Below are positions 35,387 through 48,265 of a stretch of 64,000 nucleotides of DNA, one piece after another. Under the pieces are notes generated by a model that was not told where the DNA came from, did not search any database, and was given only the letters and a program-made list of their open reading frames with translations. This DNA is from Steinernema hermaphroditum. Lineage: Eukaryota; Nematoda; Chromadorea; Rhabditida; Steinernematidae. Position numbers and translations under genes: made by a program. Location: assembly GCA_030435675.1 (NCBI GenBank), contig CM059621.1:7502001-7566000 (forward strand), in the 5' to 3' direction. Within the stretch, counting starts at the first letter, position 1; each line of letters starts with the position of its first letter.

Positions 35387-38300
35387 CGAGCCGTCGGAGA
35401 CTGTCTGGTTGAACTGTCTGGATAGCGAGACTTGAACAGAAGCCGATCGGTCTGCGGAGTCGAAGTCGCAGAGAGCGGTCGAAAAGAAGAGCAGAGCTGG
35501 AGTAGGGCTGAGTAGAAGTAGCAGAACCGGTAAATTAAGCACAACACTGTGTCTTTATATTACCAGTATAGTAATCTTTTATGAAAACGTTGCGTAGAAA
35601 CAGCGATTTTTTGTAAATGGGAAAGAACATACATATTTCAAAAGGCGACAGGAACTGCCCAGACATGTTTTGTTGCTTCGGAGATGTAATCTCCGAACGA
35701 TCGGAAAAGGGGGGTCGGGAATCAATAAGATTTGGACCCTTTTGAGGTTCGGTTACTCAAGACATCCGTTTCCGACCTGTTTCGGGAATTTTGACGAATG
35801 AGGTGGGTGGGGTTTGTCTCGTTGTCACTGAGTAAGCGGTTGGTGCATCTGAGCAGCTTCTTTAGGGGTACGGCCTCAACTATTAAAATAGGCTCAGTAA
35901 CGTTTTCATTTCCCGTTGATCTTGCTGAGATCCTTCACAATCACATTCAGGCCGATTTAGAACGGTCACCCCTTACAGCGGAAGTGCCTTATCTGGAAGT
36001 TTAAAGGGAAAACAACCGAGAAGATTGGCTACCTCCATGGAAAGCCTACAAGTCTTTATGAGGAAGAATGAATGAGCACTAGATGACATAGAACAAAGAG
36101 GCTCGTTAGATGAAATGCCGATCAATCTTTCTTCTGAAACGAAGTTTCTTTGCTTTTCTATAAGTACACTGCCTTTATCTCTGCTTCGTGCATGCATGCA
36201 GTGCCATGCAGCTCATTTTTGCTCCTTTTAATTTTCTTTGTTTGCTCTCATCGTTAGCCTTTAATCAATTCGCGATAACCCCTGGGAGTTGGACCTTCTA
36301 CAAGTGCCATTCAGTAGACACATCTCGAGTTCTCTTTTGTTTTCCTTTTCACCTCAGCATTCGATTGGTTTCCTTTCTTAATTGGCGCCATTGTATCTGC
36401 AATTTTGAAGGAACGTCGGAAGTTCACAAGGCCCTAAGCCCCCCCCCCCATCCGTGCCTATCTCGATACGCTCCCAGCAGGCTTCCTCTGAAAATGGAAA
36501 GCTCCTTCCTTATGCAAATTTAATGTCCATTAGCGCTGCACTGAAATGAATCCCGCAGATCTCTGTTCTCCTGGCCGCTTACGGCTACAAAACCCCTTCC
36601 GGCGCATCTGTCTTCTCGCTCGACGCGTTTTGTACCCTTCTCTGTGTGTGCTAATTACTCGGGGAGCGGCACAGGGCCGGGGGGCGAATGAGGGCGACGA
36701 TGAGCTTCGCTTCGAGCGGTCATGACGTTGACGAGTGCCTTAGAGTTCCGAGCATTCTATAAAGCACCGACAACGCCCTGAGCGCCGCGAAGCGGAAGGA
36801 GAAGGGCCGGCACGTCGTTACCTACCGGCACACACCTACTGACCGGCGGCCGGGCAGCGCAGGCAGCCACTTGGCCAGGCGCATGCTCGAATGCGCAATT
36901 TCCAGCTGCGCGGCCGCGTCGATGAGGGGCGGAGAGCGGCGCTGCGTGCGGCCCTGCCTTAAGGGCGACAGGGCGCCAATCTGCGCGTGCGTGGGATTAA
37001 GCGCGCTCGATGCGCGCGTGGTTATCAAACGGCGCCGCGCGGAGAGGAGCCGGAGGCCGGAATAGCGGGGCAAGTGCTAATGGGGGAAATGGGGATGCAT
37101 AGGTAAGGGGAAAACACGCCGTGGAAGGCGCCACACGGCGCGGACGTGAGAACAAGAGGGCTCTGTTTACGGGTCGACGCTGTAGGAAATGGAGAGGTGA
37201 TGGGGGCACGGTATGCGTTGACTCGTTACGGTAACAGTCGACAAATTTTGGGAACAAGACGACAACGCCAAAATGTAGTTTAAGCTAGCAAAGAGAATTC
37301 AGGATTGCTTTGATGGCCTTTAAGGGGCGAAGTGTATGCCCCAGATCTGTTAGAGACGATCTTGGATTCTCCTAAAGAGGAGGCGCTATAGAAGTTGAGA
37401 AATGGATCAAAATCAAACCGCCTTTCTGAGAACTTTCTTCAAATAGTGGTGAATAATTCTAACAAATGAAGAAGGTAAGCTGTGAAAGCTTAAAGGTAAA
37501 GGTAACTTACAAAACTAACTGTGTGCTGTACCTATACAAAACGACGTCGTTTCATGCTTCTGCTCTCGTAATAGAAAGTGCCCACTCTTTCCCCGAACGC
37601 TGCCCTGCTATGGCGTTTCCTGTGCACCACCTTTGCTGTCCAATGACTCTGTCCATGGCTCCAATCCACCTCTTCGCCTTCACTGTGTAACAGCAGGTGC
37701 GGATAATCCACTTCTTCGATTGGCCTGGTGAAAGGCGAAATTGGGAATTCAAGTCAGCGTGCCAAATCCGCTGCAAATTGACCCGGATTAGGGCCACACG
37801 CACCTTGCGTGCTAATCCGGATCGATATGTTCTAATTAGGAAAAGCTGATTTGCCGAAAGGAAAGCTCTCTCACGATTTGTATTCACTCTCCGGTCGCCC
37901 AGATTGCTCCCTAATGTCACGCGCCCTTTGTTCCAACGAGTTCGCCCCTGCGCTGACGTCAACTACCGTATGACTGCTCCTGGGTTGCTGGATTATTAAT
38001 AGAGAGAGAGTGACGTAGGGAGTTCTACCGTATACCTCTTTGAAGGAGCTGGCTGTGCGTAAGACTAAACTCGTTCGGGATATCACGGGGGGACCAGCGG
38101 GATTTGTTGTTGGGAAAGGGACGTCAATTGCGGATAATTTCACCGCAATCAGCAAGTACGTCACAAAGGGGACGAGGACTCGAGGTTATTTCGAAGCTCT
38201 TCGGCAGAGATAGGGTGACGATAGATTTGAACCAAGCCCGATCTTGCTGCAACTTAAAGCCGTTTGAAATTTCCTTCGACTATCACCATTATCCTTCTCA

Positions 38301-38403
38301 TATCAGATTGCTGCAAGAAGAGCAAACGCCAATCGATCTGAGGTGCGAAGGTGGGCGCCGTTTTGGCAACCTCTCGGATCGCATTGCTTCCTCCGCCGTC
38401 CGC
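35387..38403. other. Intergenic region
   Basis: No supported gene. 35.5-36.6 kb is AT-rich. 36.6-37.2 kb is GC-rich with small unsupported frames on both strands, including a C8 run at about 36441. The frame of the following gene is open for about 100 codons before its first ATG (38404), but without a start codon. Confidence 0.45.
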
Positions 38404-39315
38404 ATGAACGGTCTCCCTCTCGTGTTCATCGAGTCCGTCCTCAACACCCAGAAGGACCTTCTTCCCTTTCTGTCTTTCGACGATTCCTCGTGGTGCTTCT
38501 TAGCCGAGAGAGCGATCTCCACGCGGCGCCGTTTCGATGTTTCCATCTACTACAACTCGCTCTCCAAGCTCTGGAAACATTCCATAAAATTGGAGCAACA
38601 TGGAGGGCACTTCCTTCCCGTCTCCCTCGACGACGCTCTCGCGATGAGAGGAAGAGTCCGGATCAAGAACCTGAGTTTCGTTCCTGTGGACCTGCAGAGC
38701 CCGGAGGAAGCCAGGATTCCCACGGATGAGGTCCTGACTTTCCTGTTGACTCTCCTTCAAGTAGGTCCCCACATCGAAGAGCTGAATCTGAGTTTTCTGT
38801 GTGCTTTGAACGAGCTAGAAGCTGGCGTCTTCTTCGACCTCTTCCAGGATCGCTTTTCTGTCAGCGCCCTTCGAATACCATACTTTCCAAGATCGATCCA
38901 ATTTCTGTCGAAACAGATGGCCCACGGACTCCTAGATCTTTTGGTGCTTTGTGGAAACAACTGGCCCCGGTCCACAGAAGAGCTGCTCATCGACGTCGTG
39001 CTGAACTCCGACCTGAAACATCTCGCGATTCAGGCCCACACAGGACTCTGTTTCCAGGAGAAGATCCTCGGAAGACTGATAGATCGCCTGAGCGAATGCG
39101 AGAGAATGAGGAAGGTGGTCGCCTACTTCGAGACCACAAGGGAGTTTCTGGATCGATTCGATCCCGAAGACAGAGTGAGGACGGGAGCCGGGTCCGTTCT
39201 GTGGCAGGAATGGAGGTGGAAGAAGGAGGGCGAGCGGACGGTGCAGGTGGAGACGAGCAGCCTGAACGTGCACAACACTCCGACTCATCTCGAATTGTGT
39301 TGTTTCAACTTGTGA
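38404..39315 (+). CDS. F-box-like uncharacterised protein (nematode-expanded type)
   Basis: A single-exon frame of 303 aa from the first in-frame ATG (38404) to TGA; an AATAAA signal (39316-39321) overlaps the stop. The N-terminus reads MNGLPLVFIESVL, then a DLLPFLSFDDSSWCFLAER stretch, resembling the three-helix F-box (LP-x-E/I-L...W) at about residues 3-45. The rest has Leu-rich alternating strands like those of nematode F-box-associated regions, but no domain I can name firmly. F-box proteins bind SKP1 and bring substrates to SCF ubiquitin ligases; large divergent families are typical of nematodes. An intron upstream cannot be excluded, since the frame is open back to about 38104. Confidence 0.65.
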   Translation: MNGLPLVFIESVLNTQKDLLPFLSFDDSSWCFLAERAISTRRRFDVSIYYNSLSKLWKHSIKLEQHGGHFLPVSLDDALAMRGRVRIKNLSFVPVDLQSPEEARIPTDEVLTFLLTLLQVGPHIEELNLSFLCALNELEAGVFFDLFQDRFSVSALRIPYFPRSIQFLSKQMAHGLLDLLVLCGNNWPRSTEELLIDVVLNSDLKHLAIQAHTGLCFQEKILGRLIDRLSECERMRKVVAYFETTREFLDRFDPEDRVRTGAGSVLWQEWRWKKEGERTVQVETSSLNVHNTPTHLELCCFNL

Positions 39316-39473
39316 AATAAATGTTGTTCTTCAAAGAGGGTGTTGGACCAGATCTGGGCATAACCGTATCGAGGTACGGTGTGTAAGAGGCCGTAGAAAC
39401 CGCATACAAACACTTCTTTAATTACCAAGCATTGGTACATAGGTATACGGTAGATTATCACGAATGTGAAAAG

Positions 39474-40198
39474 TTAGTGACTTCCTGATGGCGCGTCGGG
39501 CTGGTTGTTGGGGTGAGCCTTCTTGACGGCTTCCAACGTACTGAGTCTCTCGTCGATCGCCTTGATCGTTGGGTACTTGTTCATGTCCAAGCCGAACCTA
39601 CATCTCCCATCAGTAGCCACCCATATCCACCTACTTGTCCCTGGCATTGTAAACCTGCGGAGGAATGACGGTGTCCACAAAAGTCGGATTGTCGCCGTAG
39701 GCGAACTTCCCGCTGTACTTCTTTAGCTCGGTCTCCAGAGCGTCGAATCCGTTCTCCACCCAGTGCACGGCCCACTCCTTCAGCTTCTCAGGATCGCCTT
39801 TGGCGTAGTACTCGCGCACCTTCAGGTTCTGGAGGGGCTGGATGTTGGCTGCCACCTGAAATCTCCTTTTGCTGCGCATCAATTGCCTTTTCTACCAAGA
39901 GGGTGAGGGAGCGGACTTTGGCGCGGTCTTCGGGGTTCATTGGGAGGAGCCGTCGCTTCTCGGGGTACTTCTCCTCCAGGTACTCCATGATGGCGATGCT
40001 TTCCGAAAGGTGCTTCTTGCCGACGTTCAGGACGGGGACCAGTCCCTGAGGGTTGATTTTGAGATACTCTGGAGTGCGCTGTTCCTTCTGAGCAAGGTTG
40101 ACAGGCCTGTACTCGTAGTCGATGCCCTTGAGGGCTAAGGCGATGCGGATTCTCCAGGAACAGGAGCTCTTCCAGTTGTTGTACAGAATAGGTTTCAT
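39474..40198 (-). CDS. gst-42: Maleylacetoacetate isomerase / zeta-class glutathione S-transferase
   Basis: Three exons (40198-39896, 39855-39635, 39597-39474) with introns of 40 and 37 bp encode 215 aa, the usual length. The N-terminal thioredoxin-like domain begins KPILYNNWKSSCSWRIRIAL; the SSCSWR motif with the catalytic Ser and the zeta-specific Cys is intact. It is followed by NPQGLVPVL with the cis-proline and SIAIMEYLEE, which binds the glutathione gamma-glutamyl group. The all-helical domain carries NIQPLQNL. The enzyme isomerises maleylacetoacetate to fumarylacetoacetate in tyrosine and phenylalanine breakdown, using glutathione, in the cytosol (or mitochondria). The start is the first ATG giving the conserved N-terminus. 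Its 3' end faces the F-box-like gene only about 160 bp away. Confidence 0.95.
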
Positions 40199-41114
40199 CC
40201 TGAATCTCTTTACACATGGGTTTGGACGATTTTGACAATTCGACCGAAACACGCATATTCTTTTGATAGTTTGATAAGAGGAGACGCGAAAAGAGTCCGT
40301 TGTGTATCGCTATTCTTGTGACACAATGCTGTTGATTGGCTTGATGTCTCTAAGGATCAGCACGTGAGCATCTATGATTTACATTTCTTTCGATAGTTGC
40401 CGCCCAATAACACAAGACAGATGGCTATAAGGGTGGGTTTCGTAACAGAGAGGAATCACTCCTTGTTGGCCACGGGACAGGCTGATAGAGAAACTATCAA
40501 GGCGTCTTAGGGTCCAACTCGAAGATGCAAAAGAAGATTAGCTGCAGGAATGGATATTAGAGTGTGCATTACGGTCGCCTTTAGCGGATCGCCTTTTGCA
40601 CTAATCGCACAATCTGGATGAAGGCACTCTCGCAAATGACAACAGTCGCTGTCAACAACAAATTGTTTTCGAAAAGGATATTTTTAGCAGAAAAGCTCCG
40701 GCAGTGACGTCGATCTCGAACTGCGTATCTCAAGGCTGCGATCACTAACAAATCCATAGGCGTGGGAGCACATCTGGCGCGAAACATGAAAGCGTTAAAG
40801 GAAACTATCTGGGAAGGGGTCATAGCTAGAACGACAAAAATTCCAGAAATGCAAAGAGTTGACTACTCGAGTCGTCCCTTTGCGAAGCGCTCTTCTCTTT
40901 CCTTCTGGCGATCGATTGGACAGCGCCGACCTGTTGTTGTGTTTATCTATCTGAACAATGTGTTCTATAGATGTTCTTTGACTCTGTGCAGAATCTGCGA
41001 AGGGCAATTAGTCCCAACTCATATCATTTGCGAAGTAACCCTTTCCTGGGCACATTTATTCCGAGATCACATCAGTCACTCAACAACAGCTTCTCGCGTG
41101 AATTCCAAAAAGAC
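40199..41114. other. Intergenic region
   Basis: About 0.9 kb upstream of the zeta GST and downstream of the ABC transporter relic. Only short unsupported frames occur and no TATA box or repeat stands out. Confidence 0.4.
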
Positions 41115-44063
41115 CTAAAATACGCATGTCTTAAAAAAGCACCAGCACTTAAGAGAGACCTGTTCGAGGGTGGTTTGCGAGAGCGAGTAGTCCTCGATAC
41201 CTGCGGGATCCAGTAATCGCTCCATTTTCGTGAACAGCACGGACCAGCTCGTCTCTTCGCGGCGTTTCAGTTCGAAGTTGAGCTGCAGAAGGTGCTCCTC
41301 CTTGAGAACGGATCCGGGGAAGTGTTCCTTGATCGCCTCTTTTAGCACCTGAGAGTGCTTCTTGTCCTTCAGACGGACAAGGAGATTGTAGCTGGTGCCG
41401 TATGGGTTCTTGAAGTGTTGCACAGAGCCGAAACATCGGAAGTGACCGTAGACCATGATGACCAAGGAGGTGCAGAGCGCCTCGCACTCCTCCATGCTGT
41501 GGGAAGTGAGAACGATGGCCGCGCCGTGTCTTCGCACCATGGAAAGGACGTTCCAGATGATCCTCCGGGCCCTAGGGTCAACGCCCGTGGTCGGCTCGTC
41601 AAGAAGAAGCACGTCCGGCATCCCCACCAGGGCTATGCCAAGACTCAGTCGTCTCTTGTTTCCCCTGCTAAACATCGTATTTCCGTCGAAAGGCGCCATA
41701 TCGCCAACATGTAGGTCTTGATCTGTCTCCTGGCGTAGATTCCGATCCCGATGGCGCGGATCACGGTGTCGACGATCCTTGGGATCTCCGCCTCCGGCAT
41801 CCTCCTCAGACGAGCAAAAATGAACAGCGTTTTTTCGCCGCTCATCTCCTTGATGATCGCATCGTACTGGGGACAGTAGCCGTGGGGGCGCCGGCCTGGC
41901 GCCCACATCGGACTGAAGGCGAGGGGGTTGTGCTTAAGATGGTATCCACCACCGTAGCTCTTCTTCAGAAACATGCCTGAGCCACAGCACTGCAGTTGAC
42001 CGTTGGTCAAGATGGCGATTCTGTCGCCGAGAACATCTTCCACGAAGTGCGTCGAGAGAAGGATCGAGCGGTTCTTCTTCTCCTCTTGGAGGAGGGTCCA
42101 CGTGTCGTGGCGCGCCCCCGGGTCCATTCCGGAGGTGAGCTCGTCCAGCATCACCACTTCCGAGCCCCCGATCAGGGCTATGGCCAATGAGAGTTTCCTC
42201 TTCTGGCCACCGGAGAGACTCCCCGTGAAGGCGCGTTCCTTGAAGTCAAGCTTCAGCTTCGCCAACATCTCCTTGGCTTCTTCTTTGCAGAAACGACGCC
42301 CCTTGAGTTTGCAGAAGAACTCGAGATGCTCCATGACGGTAAGCGATTTGAAGAGGATGTTGTACTGGGGACAGAGGCCGAGACTCTTCCCGATCTGGGG
42401 AAGGGAGCTTCGGATGTCGAAGTTGTTGATGAAGGCCGTTCCCGAGGAGGGCGCCGTCACTCCGGTGAGCATCGAGAAGGTCGCGCTCATCCCGGCGCCG
42501 TTGTGACCGAGAAGCGCCGTGATCTGGCTCCGGAAGATGTTGAGGCTGACATGGTCGACGGCCTTCTTTTCCCCTGTGATATTCTGAAAGTCGTTCACTA
42601 AGAAGCGCAACAGAGCAGAGGACCTACGTATTTGCAGTCAAACAGCTTCCTGAAAACACTTGTTCCGTAGATTTTGGAAAGGTCGACGATCCGGATGGAC
42701 GCTTCTAGATTGGCAGGTTCTGTTTCGATATGTATCGAGGAATTTGTGTTGCCGCCTCCACGTACCACGTGACCAGAACGAAAATAACTTCGCTCACCAT
42801 CTGCATTACGAACAAGTGGCCAAGTGTCAGGGAATCGTCGATGGAAGGAAGCTTCCACACTTTGCTCCAAGAGACTCTGTCAGCTGAAATCGAAGAGATC
42901 ACCGTAGGCCAGGGGTCTTCCTCCTACATCTGATTTCCAGCTCGGACATCCTGTTGAGGGCAAAGAACATCACGATGTTGGGGTTGAGGCAGTGGGCCAT
43001 TCTGGCGCTGAAGGAGAAGGGCTGGGAGCTGTCCATGCCGTTGAAGATTATCATCCAAAACCAGAGGATCATCCAGCCTATCACGGCCATCATGGTGCCG
43101 GCGGTGCCGGACTGGAAGAACGTGGAGACGGCGAAGGCGAAGCAGACGGCGTTGAAGGCGTAGAGGGCGTAGAGGGCGAAGAAGACGAAGTGCACGGAGG
43201 GGTCCGATTTGGACATCACAATCTTGAGGAGGACGCTGAGGACAACAACCGCGAAGAGCAGTTTGATGTAGCTGACGACGAAGTGGGCAACCCAGTGGAT
43301 CCACTGCGAGAGACCCATCACTCGCATGTACTCCTGAAAGGACCTCGATATTGCTCGCCTCCTATGGATCCCACCTTCAGTCGGTCTTCCTTCTCCATGA
43401 CGACGTTCTTCACGATGTAGATTGTTTTGGATTGTTGCACTCGTCCTGGAAGCTCTCCATCATGTACTTCACCATTTCGCCCTTCGTCTTGAATCCTTTG
43501 ACCTTTGTTTGCACTTTGGCCTTTGCGCCTTCGACGTGTTGTTTGATGATCGCAAAGACATCTTCATTGTTGTAGCGGTCCTAAACGGAAAGAAGTTTCG
43601 AAGGAGTAGGAAATATTACCTCCATGAGCTTAATGACTCCGTCGATGTGATCGTTAGATGACGCGTAGGCGATCTCCACGTATACCGTATAAGATCCTCT
43701 GTCCTTCTTTTCTATTTTTAAGAAGTCGCAGTCGTCTTTCGAAGTTGTCAATGGGCAGAATGGTGTACTGTAAATAAATCGCAATGTACATATAGGGGAA
43801 GATCAGAAGCTGTTTGACATACCCCATGACGTATCGACGTATCGTTTCCGACGTCGAAGTTGCCTCCCAGAGATGTGCCAGGAAAGGAAGCCCACCTTGG
43901 AGACCTCCTCTTCGATCTAGTCACGATAGCCGATCATGAAACCGAAAGAAATGCCGATGAGGACGAGGGGAAGGAAGAACTCGAGAGCGGTGAACCATGG
44001 CGAGCGGAGTTGTGTGAGGAGGTTCTTCCAGATGAGAAGTCGGAACTGAGCCAAAATGGACAT
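41115..44063 (-). pseudogene. ABCA-type (CED-7/ABT-like) ABC transporter, decayed and internally deleted
   Basis: The minus strand carries the pieces of an ABCA transporter in order. There is an N-terminal MSILAQFRLLIWKNL with the first membrane helix (44063-about 43920), a much shortened extracellular part (43784-43422), TM segments with EYMRVMGLSQWIHW (43333-42928), then nucleotide-binding domain 1 (42583 to about 41960). NBD1 has LSGGQ and LDEL but its Walker A reads GHNGAGMS, with Met for the catalytic Lys. The second membrane domain and the first third of NBD2 are missing: NBD1 runs straight into GYCPQYDAIIKEMSGEK. NBD2 then has a damaged signature (RGNKRRLS for SGGNKRRLS) but intact Walker B (LLLDEPTTGVDP) and H-loop. 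Frame changes without usable introns occur near 43425 and 42735. Family members move lipids across membranes; this copy probably cannot. A misassembled or error-containing functional gene is the alternative. Confidence 0.7.
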
Positions 44064-44647
44064 CTGGCGGCACGCGATGGTTCAAAACGAGAGTGTTTAC
44101 TAACAACTGAACAGTCCGGACTCAACACAAAAGAGTGACTCTCATTAGCAAACACAGCACATGCAACGACTGTCTAGACAAGTCGACAGAAGGGCAGCTG
44201 GTGAAGTAGACAGTAGACAGCTGCTGTAGACTTTCTACACTGGACTGTAAATCTCGTTTCCTCCAATCCTGGAACCCACAGGTAAATGCACCCGTGGACG
44301 TTATCAAAGCGTCTTGAGAAACGTAGAATCCTTCGAAGAGCCCGCGATCGCCTTCATTGCCACGCTCCTGGTTCGAATGTTTCACTAGATTGTATCCATT
44401 GACAAGCATATTTGCGCAATGACGAGACGAAGCTCGTCCCTATTACGAGTCACCAGCCTCCTTTGTATTACAGCGTCCTCAACCACCATAGAGGTGATGC
44501 TTCGGCGAAAAAGGAGCCTTCTTCTAGAATCCCCATGCTCATCTCACCAGGGATTATTACTGCACCTCGACGCCATGCCATAAGTTCAAGATTTAAGTAA
44601 TTTATTGAAAGTTATTACGGTCACTCCAACTGTCTTATAGTTCCTTT
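44064..44647. other. Spacer between ABC relic and TIL-domain gene
   Basis: About 580 bp. It contains the minus-strand AATAAA (44601-44606) that probably ends the TIL-domain gene's mRNA, about 45 nt past its stop. I see no gene in the remainder. Confidence 0.45.
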
Positions 44648-45766
44648 TTAGAGAGGCTTCGCTTTCGTGATATTTCCCACGACGGGCTTGGCTCCGGGAT
44701 CGACGTAGGGCGACTGGCAGATCACTTGAGGACAAGGAGTCCAGTTGCACTTCTGTGGGTACCAGACACATTTCCCACCCGTGGGACAGCTTGTGCGCGC
44801 ACCTAGAAGCGTCAACGTGAGCGGGAGAGAGAAGAAAGGGACCCACATTCAGGGTGGGCTGTGCACTGATGGGTAGGAATGCATTTGTTGTCCCATCCTC
44901 GGACATGGCCTAAACGATGCATTGTACCGGAGAGAGTGAACATCTCTAGCACCTTTGGCGCATTCACACTTCCTTTGGCATCTCTCGGTACATGGCTTTC
45001 CAGAATCTTCGCAGTACGCGTCACATCCTCCACATTCCGTCCAGCGCTCGTTGGGTCCACACTGGGTGGTTGGGGGACGGACAGGTGGGTACTTTGTGGG
45101 TGCAGCTGTTGGAAAGGGACCTCCTAGAATAGGGGAATGGAGGTAGTGGAAATGACGATGCTAGATTTTAGATATTTTAGACTCACTTTGGCACTGCCAG
45201 TAAGGGATACATCCTCCGTCGACGTTGGACCTAACGTAGCCTTGGTCGGCGGGACAGTAGCAACCGGGCTTGCGGCACTCGGAGGTGCACACTGGGTTAG
45301 GGTTGTAGCAAGTGCCTTCACAAGAACCGCACTTCCGGAATACCGTATTCTGGGGACATTCGGGCGGCGGCGTTTCTAAAGTTCCTCTAAGTTGCTCTCT
45401 CTCTCCTTTGTGCTCACCTTTCTTGGGACAGTCTTTGACCTTGATGCACGGACTCAGAGGACTCAGCTTCCCATTCCGGACGAATCCCTTGTCCACACGA
45501 CACCGACATGCCGGGATGAGGTGGAAGAGCGTCGAGATCCAGTCGCACTCGGGATCAGGGTTGTTGCACGTGCCCTCACACTTCCCGAGGCCGATGTACT
45601 CCTCGTTCTCGGGACAATCTAGAGAGTCGCCCCTTAGTGAAGTAGGACTACGGTGGTTTACCGGCTGCAGATGCCAACTGGAGGAAAAGAAGCAGGCCGA
45701 GCTGAAAACGGTTTTTTTTTGTATCGAGAGAGAAATGGCGGATCTTACGAATTGAAGATGATCCAT
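44648..45766 (-). CDS. Secreted three-TIL-domain cysteine-rich protein (protease-inhibitor-like)
   Basis: Seven exons (45766-45749, 45701-45662, 45618-45418, 45375-45187, 45123-44953, 44909-44847, 44802-44648), with introns of 42-63 bp that are nearly all phase 1, encode 278 aa. Residues 1 to about 20 are a signal peptide (MDHLQF then LGLLLFLQLASAAG). Three TIL (trypsin-inhibitor-like) modules follow, each starting CPENEEY / CPQNTVFRKC / CGPNERWTEC and ending in a C-x-C...P.xxC pattern; a Thr/Pro linker precedes the third, and a separate Cys-rich tail (CPTGGKC...) closes the protein. TIL domains often inhibit serine proteases in the extracellular space, but reactive-site residues cannot be assigned safely, so inhibitor activity is inferred. 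The start at 45766 is preferred over an in-frame ATG at 45802 because a TATA box lies at 45806-45812, leaving the upstream ATG outside the mRNA. Confidence 0.88.
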
Positions 45767-45805
45767 TTCTGTAGTGTTTGATGAAAGTGAATCCCTTGGC
45801 ATCGC

Positions 45806-45812
45806 TTTTATA
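45806..45812 (-). promoter_or_regulatory. TATA box of the TIL-domain gene
   Basis: The minus strand reads CACTATAAAAGCG. It lies about 40-46 nt before the chosen ATG (45766), implying a very short leader. The same spacing is seen for the CUB-like gene at 50941-50987. Confidence 0.6.
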
Positions 45813-48204
45813 GTGAGATTCTGTAGAGGAAGGGCAGATGGAGGGAAGTAAGCAGATTTAGGTGACTCGCATCGAAAAAACGAGTTTGAAAGAAGATATG
45901 GAACGTGAGTTTTTATGTTTGTAGATAAATCGCTCTCTGATCACGATGTTTTCTTTTGCTATACTACGGTAGGATCGAAGCTTTTAAAAATTTATGCCAA
46001 ACTTTACTGAGATTTTGTACTTACTTTCATTTTTATGACCGCTGGCCTAAAATGTAGCATTTTGCAGGAACGCTTCTCGTGTATTTGTGCATGATTTCAG
46101 TTGTTTCAGTTTCATATAACAAATTCATCATCGGAAGAAACCATAAAATATCAGCTTGTTCCTCTTCGTACACGAGCCCTACAATGCTTGTTCATCTCGA
46201 CCCGTCCAACTTCGAGCTCTATGCAGTGTTCAGAAATGTGTCCGAAAACAAGAGGCTATTTTGGGACGATTCCACACATAATTCATTGTGTGCAGGGAAA
46301 AGCCGCCGTCCCATTGAACTGCGCTAACTTAATTTGCCCAAAAATTGATCTCTTGGGCCGAATGCAAACGGCCACTTGGAGTGTTTTATTGTGTGAAATA
46401 TGCCATGTTTAGTTTCATCCAGATCCATTTTATGATTCAGCCATGATTCGTCCATTCGGGACCAGGACACGCATAAACGGTTTCCATTGGTGTTTCCACT
46501 GGCGTCGTATCCATGGCGGGCAGCGTCTCGTCCCCATCAAACCGTGCTTCTAGGCCATAAATTGATCTCAGAAATCCGTCGTTTGGGAGTGCGCGTGGCG
46601 ACTATACGAATGGTCTCGGAAAACAAAAATTTTTTGGATCAATATTGTTTTTATTTTCAACGACTTCCACTTGGGGCGCTGAAAGATGTTTTGGTGTAGG
46701 TTCTGCAGCATCCTAATTAGAAGAGCTCCAAATCTGCACTTTTGGGTATCCACCGAACTCTGTGCTTAATTGGCAGTTTTTGATTTTCCGAGATCCCAGT
46801 GGAAATAACAAGCTTGACGTCGCTGGGAATTAGTTTCCTCGCCCGACGACGGCTTGAAATATGAGGAACCTTTCAAGCTTTTGGAAGAGAGCAGAAGGAG
46901 GAAAGCACTTAGGTGTAGGCGAAGGTTTTATGGGTGCCGAAGATGCCCAAATACCTGGCGGAGTTGGATATGATCAACAAGCCAGGAGTGTCCTCAGGAT
47001 GCACTTCTCGGAGGCCGTGACTTCTGCATCAAGCAGTAGATTGGCTGCATTCTGACCCGGTCGTTCTAATTGTCCAACATGCCCTCCCTTTGCACTTTTA
47101 AATGACTTCTCAGGCGATGGCGTCACTTCTCTGCCACCTCTGCCCACGAAACCCTTCCGCAACAGCCTCTGTTTGTCTTCTTCTTCGATCGCCGCTTATC
47201 ACTCCGTCGCCGTGGGTCCCTCGTCGTCAGTTCCGTCCCGTCCCGGTCCCGGTCCCGCACCGTTTCCTTTTGTGTCGTCTTCGCCTCGGAATCGGCGCCA
47301 CTATACGATTCGGGCTCCGCTCGGCGGCGTCGCGCCGTCTCACCTCCTCCGCCTCCGGCGACGGTCGTCGTCTGCTTCCGTCTTCGGCGGCGCCACTCAC
47401 GTCACCGCATCAGAAATGATTGTTGTTTTCCTCGCGCTCCGGCGGCGCGTCGCCGTGACTCATCGCTAATCACCGCTCCATCCGGCGTTCGCTCATTTAA
47501 CAAATCCGCCGCCGCCGCCGTCGCGACTCCGCATTGATCGCCTGCTTCGGCGCCGGCTTCCGTGCCCCTCCCAGACGCGGCGGCCCTTAGGGCACTCGAC
47601 GTGGATTCCCGCGGACGACGCGACGCCTATTTTCGCCTTTTAATCGCTGCCTTCTCACGAGTCCCGATTATAATTAAGGTGTTACGCTTGCTCGTCGTCT
47701 CAGGACCGCCCCCTAGGGGAGGCGGCAGGATCGGATGTCGCCGGATTCGCATCCAGGAGACCCAGATTCGGCGGAGGCGCTCCGGCGGACGGCGGTTGCT
47801 TCGGTATGTCTAGCACGGCCAAATGGACTCCGTTTTGGCAGTGTTACATATGCTGGCGCAAAAGCCTTCCGCACGCCGGCTACCGTACTCGTCCTGCAGG
47901 TAGTGTTTGTTTGGAACATTTCAGGCGACGAGGAGAGATTTCCATTTGAGGCGGCGGTGTCGAAGTGTATAGTCGTTTGTTATTGTGAAGCATCGTTGTA
48001 AAGAGCAGAAATCGATAATAAATTTGATGTAAATATTGGCGTTCATGCATATGTATGATAATAAATGTTCTTCTCGTTGAGAAGCTTTGTGTGGCGCGAC
48101 GGATTATGAGATTGAAAAACAGATCAGAGTGGGGGCGATGCAGATAAGGGCATTGTTTATGTCGACGCCCGCCGAGTAAAAAACGCTGTTTTCCACGCTC
48201 GTTC

Positions 48205-48265
48205 GCCTCCATGCGTGGCCTCCCAAGAAGCTCCGACTTAGTTAGTATCATTTGTGATAAAGTGG
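48205..48265 (+). repeat. Direct repeat copy 1 (about 62 bp)
   Basis: Starts GCCTCCATGCGTGGCC and runs through AAGAAGCTCCGACTTAG to the TATCATTTGTGAT part. It matches 48639-48700 at roughly 90% identity with about 375 bp between copies. It could be the ends of a small degraded element or a local duplication. Confidence 0.6.
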
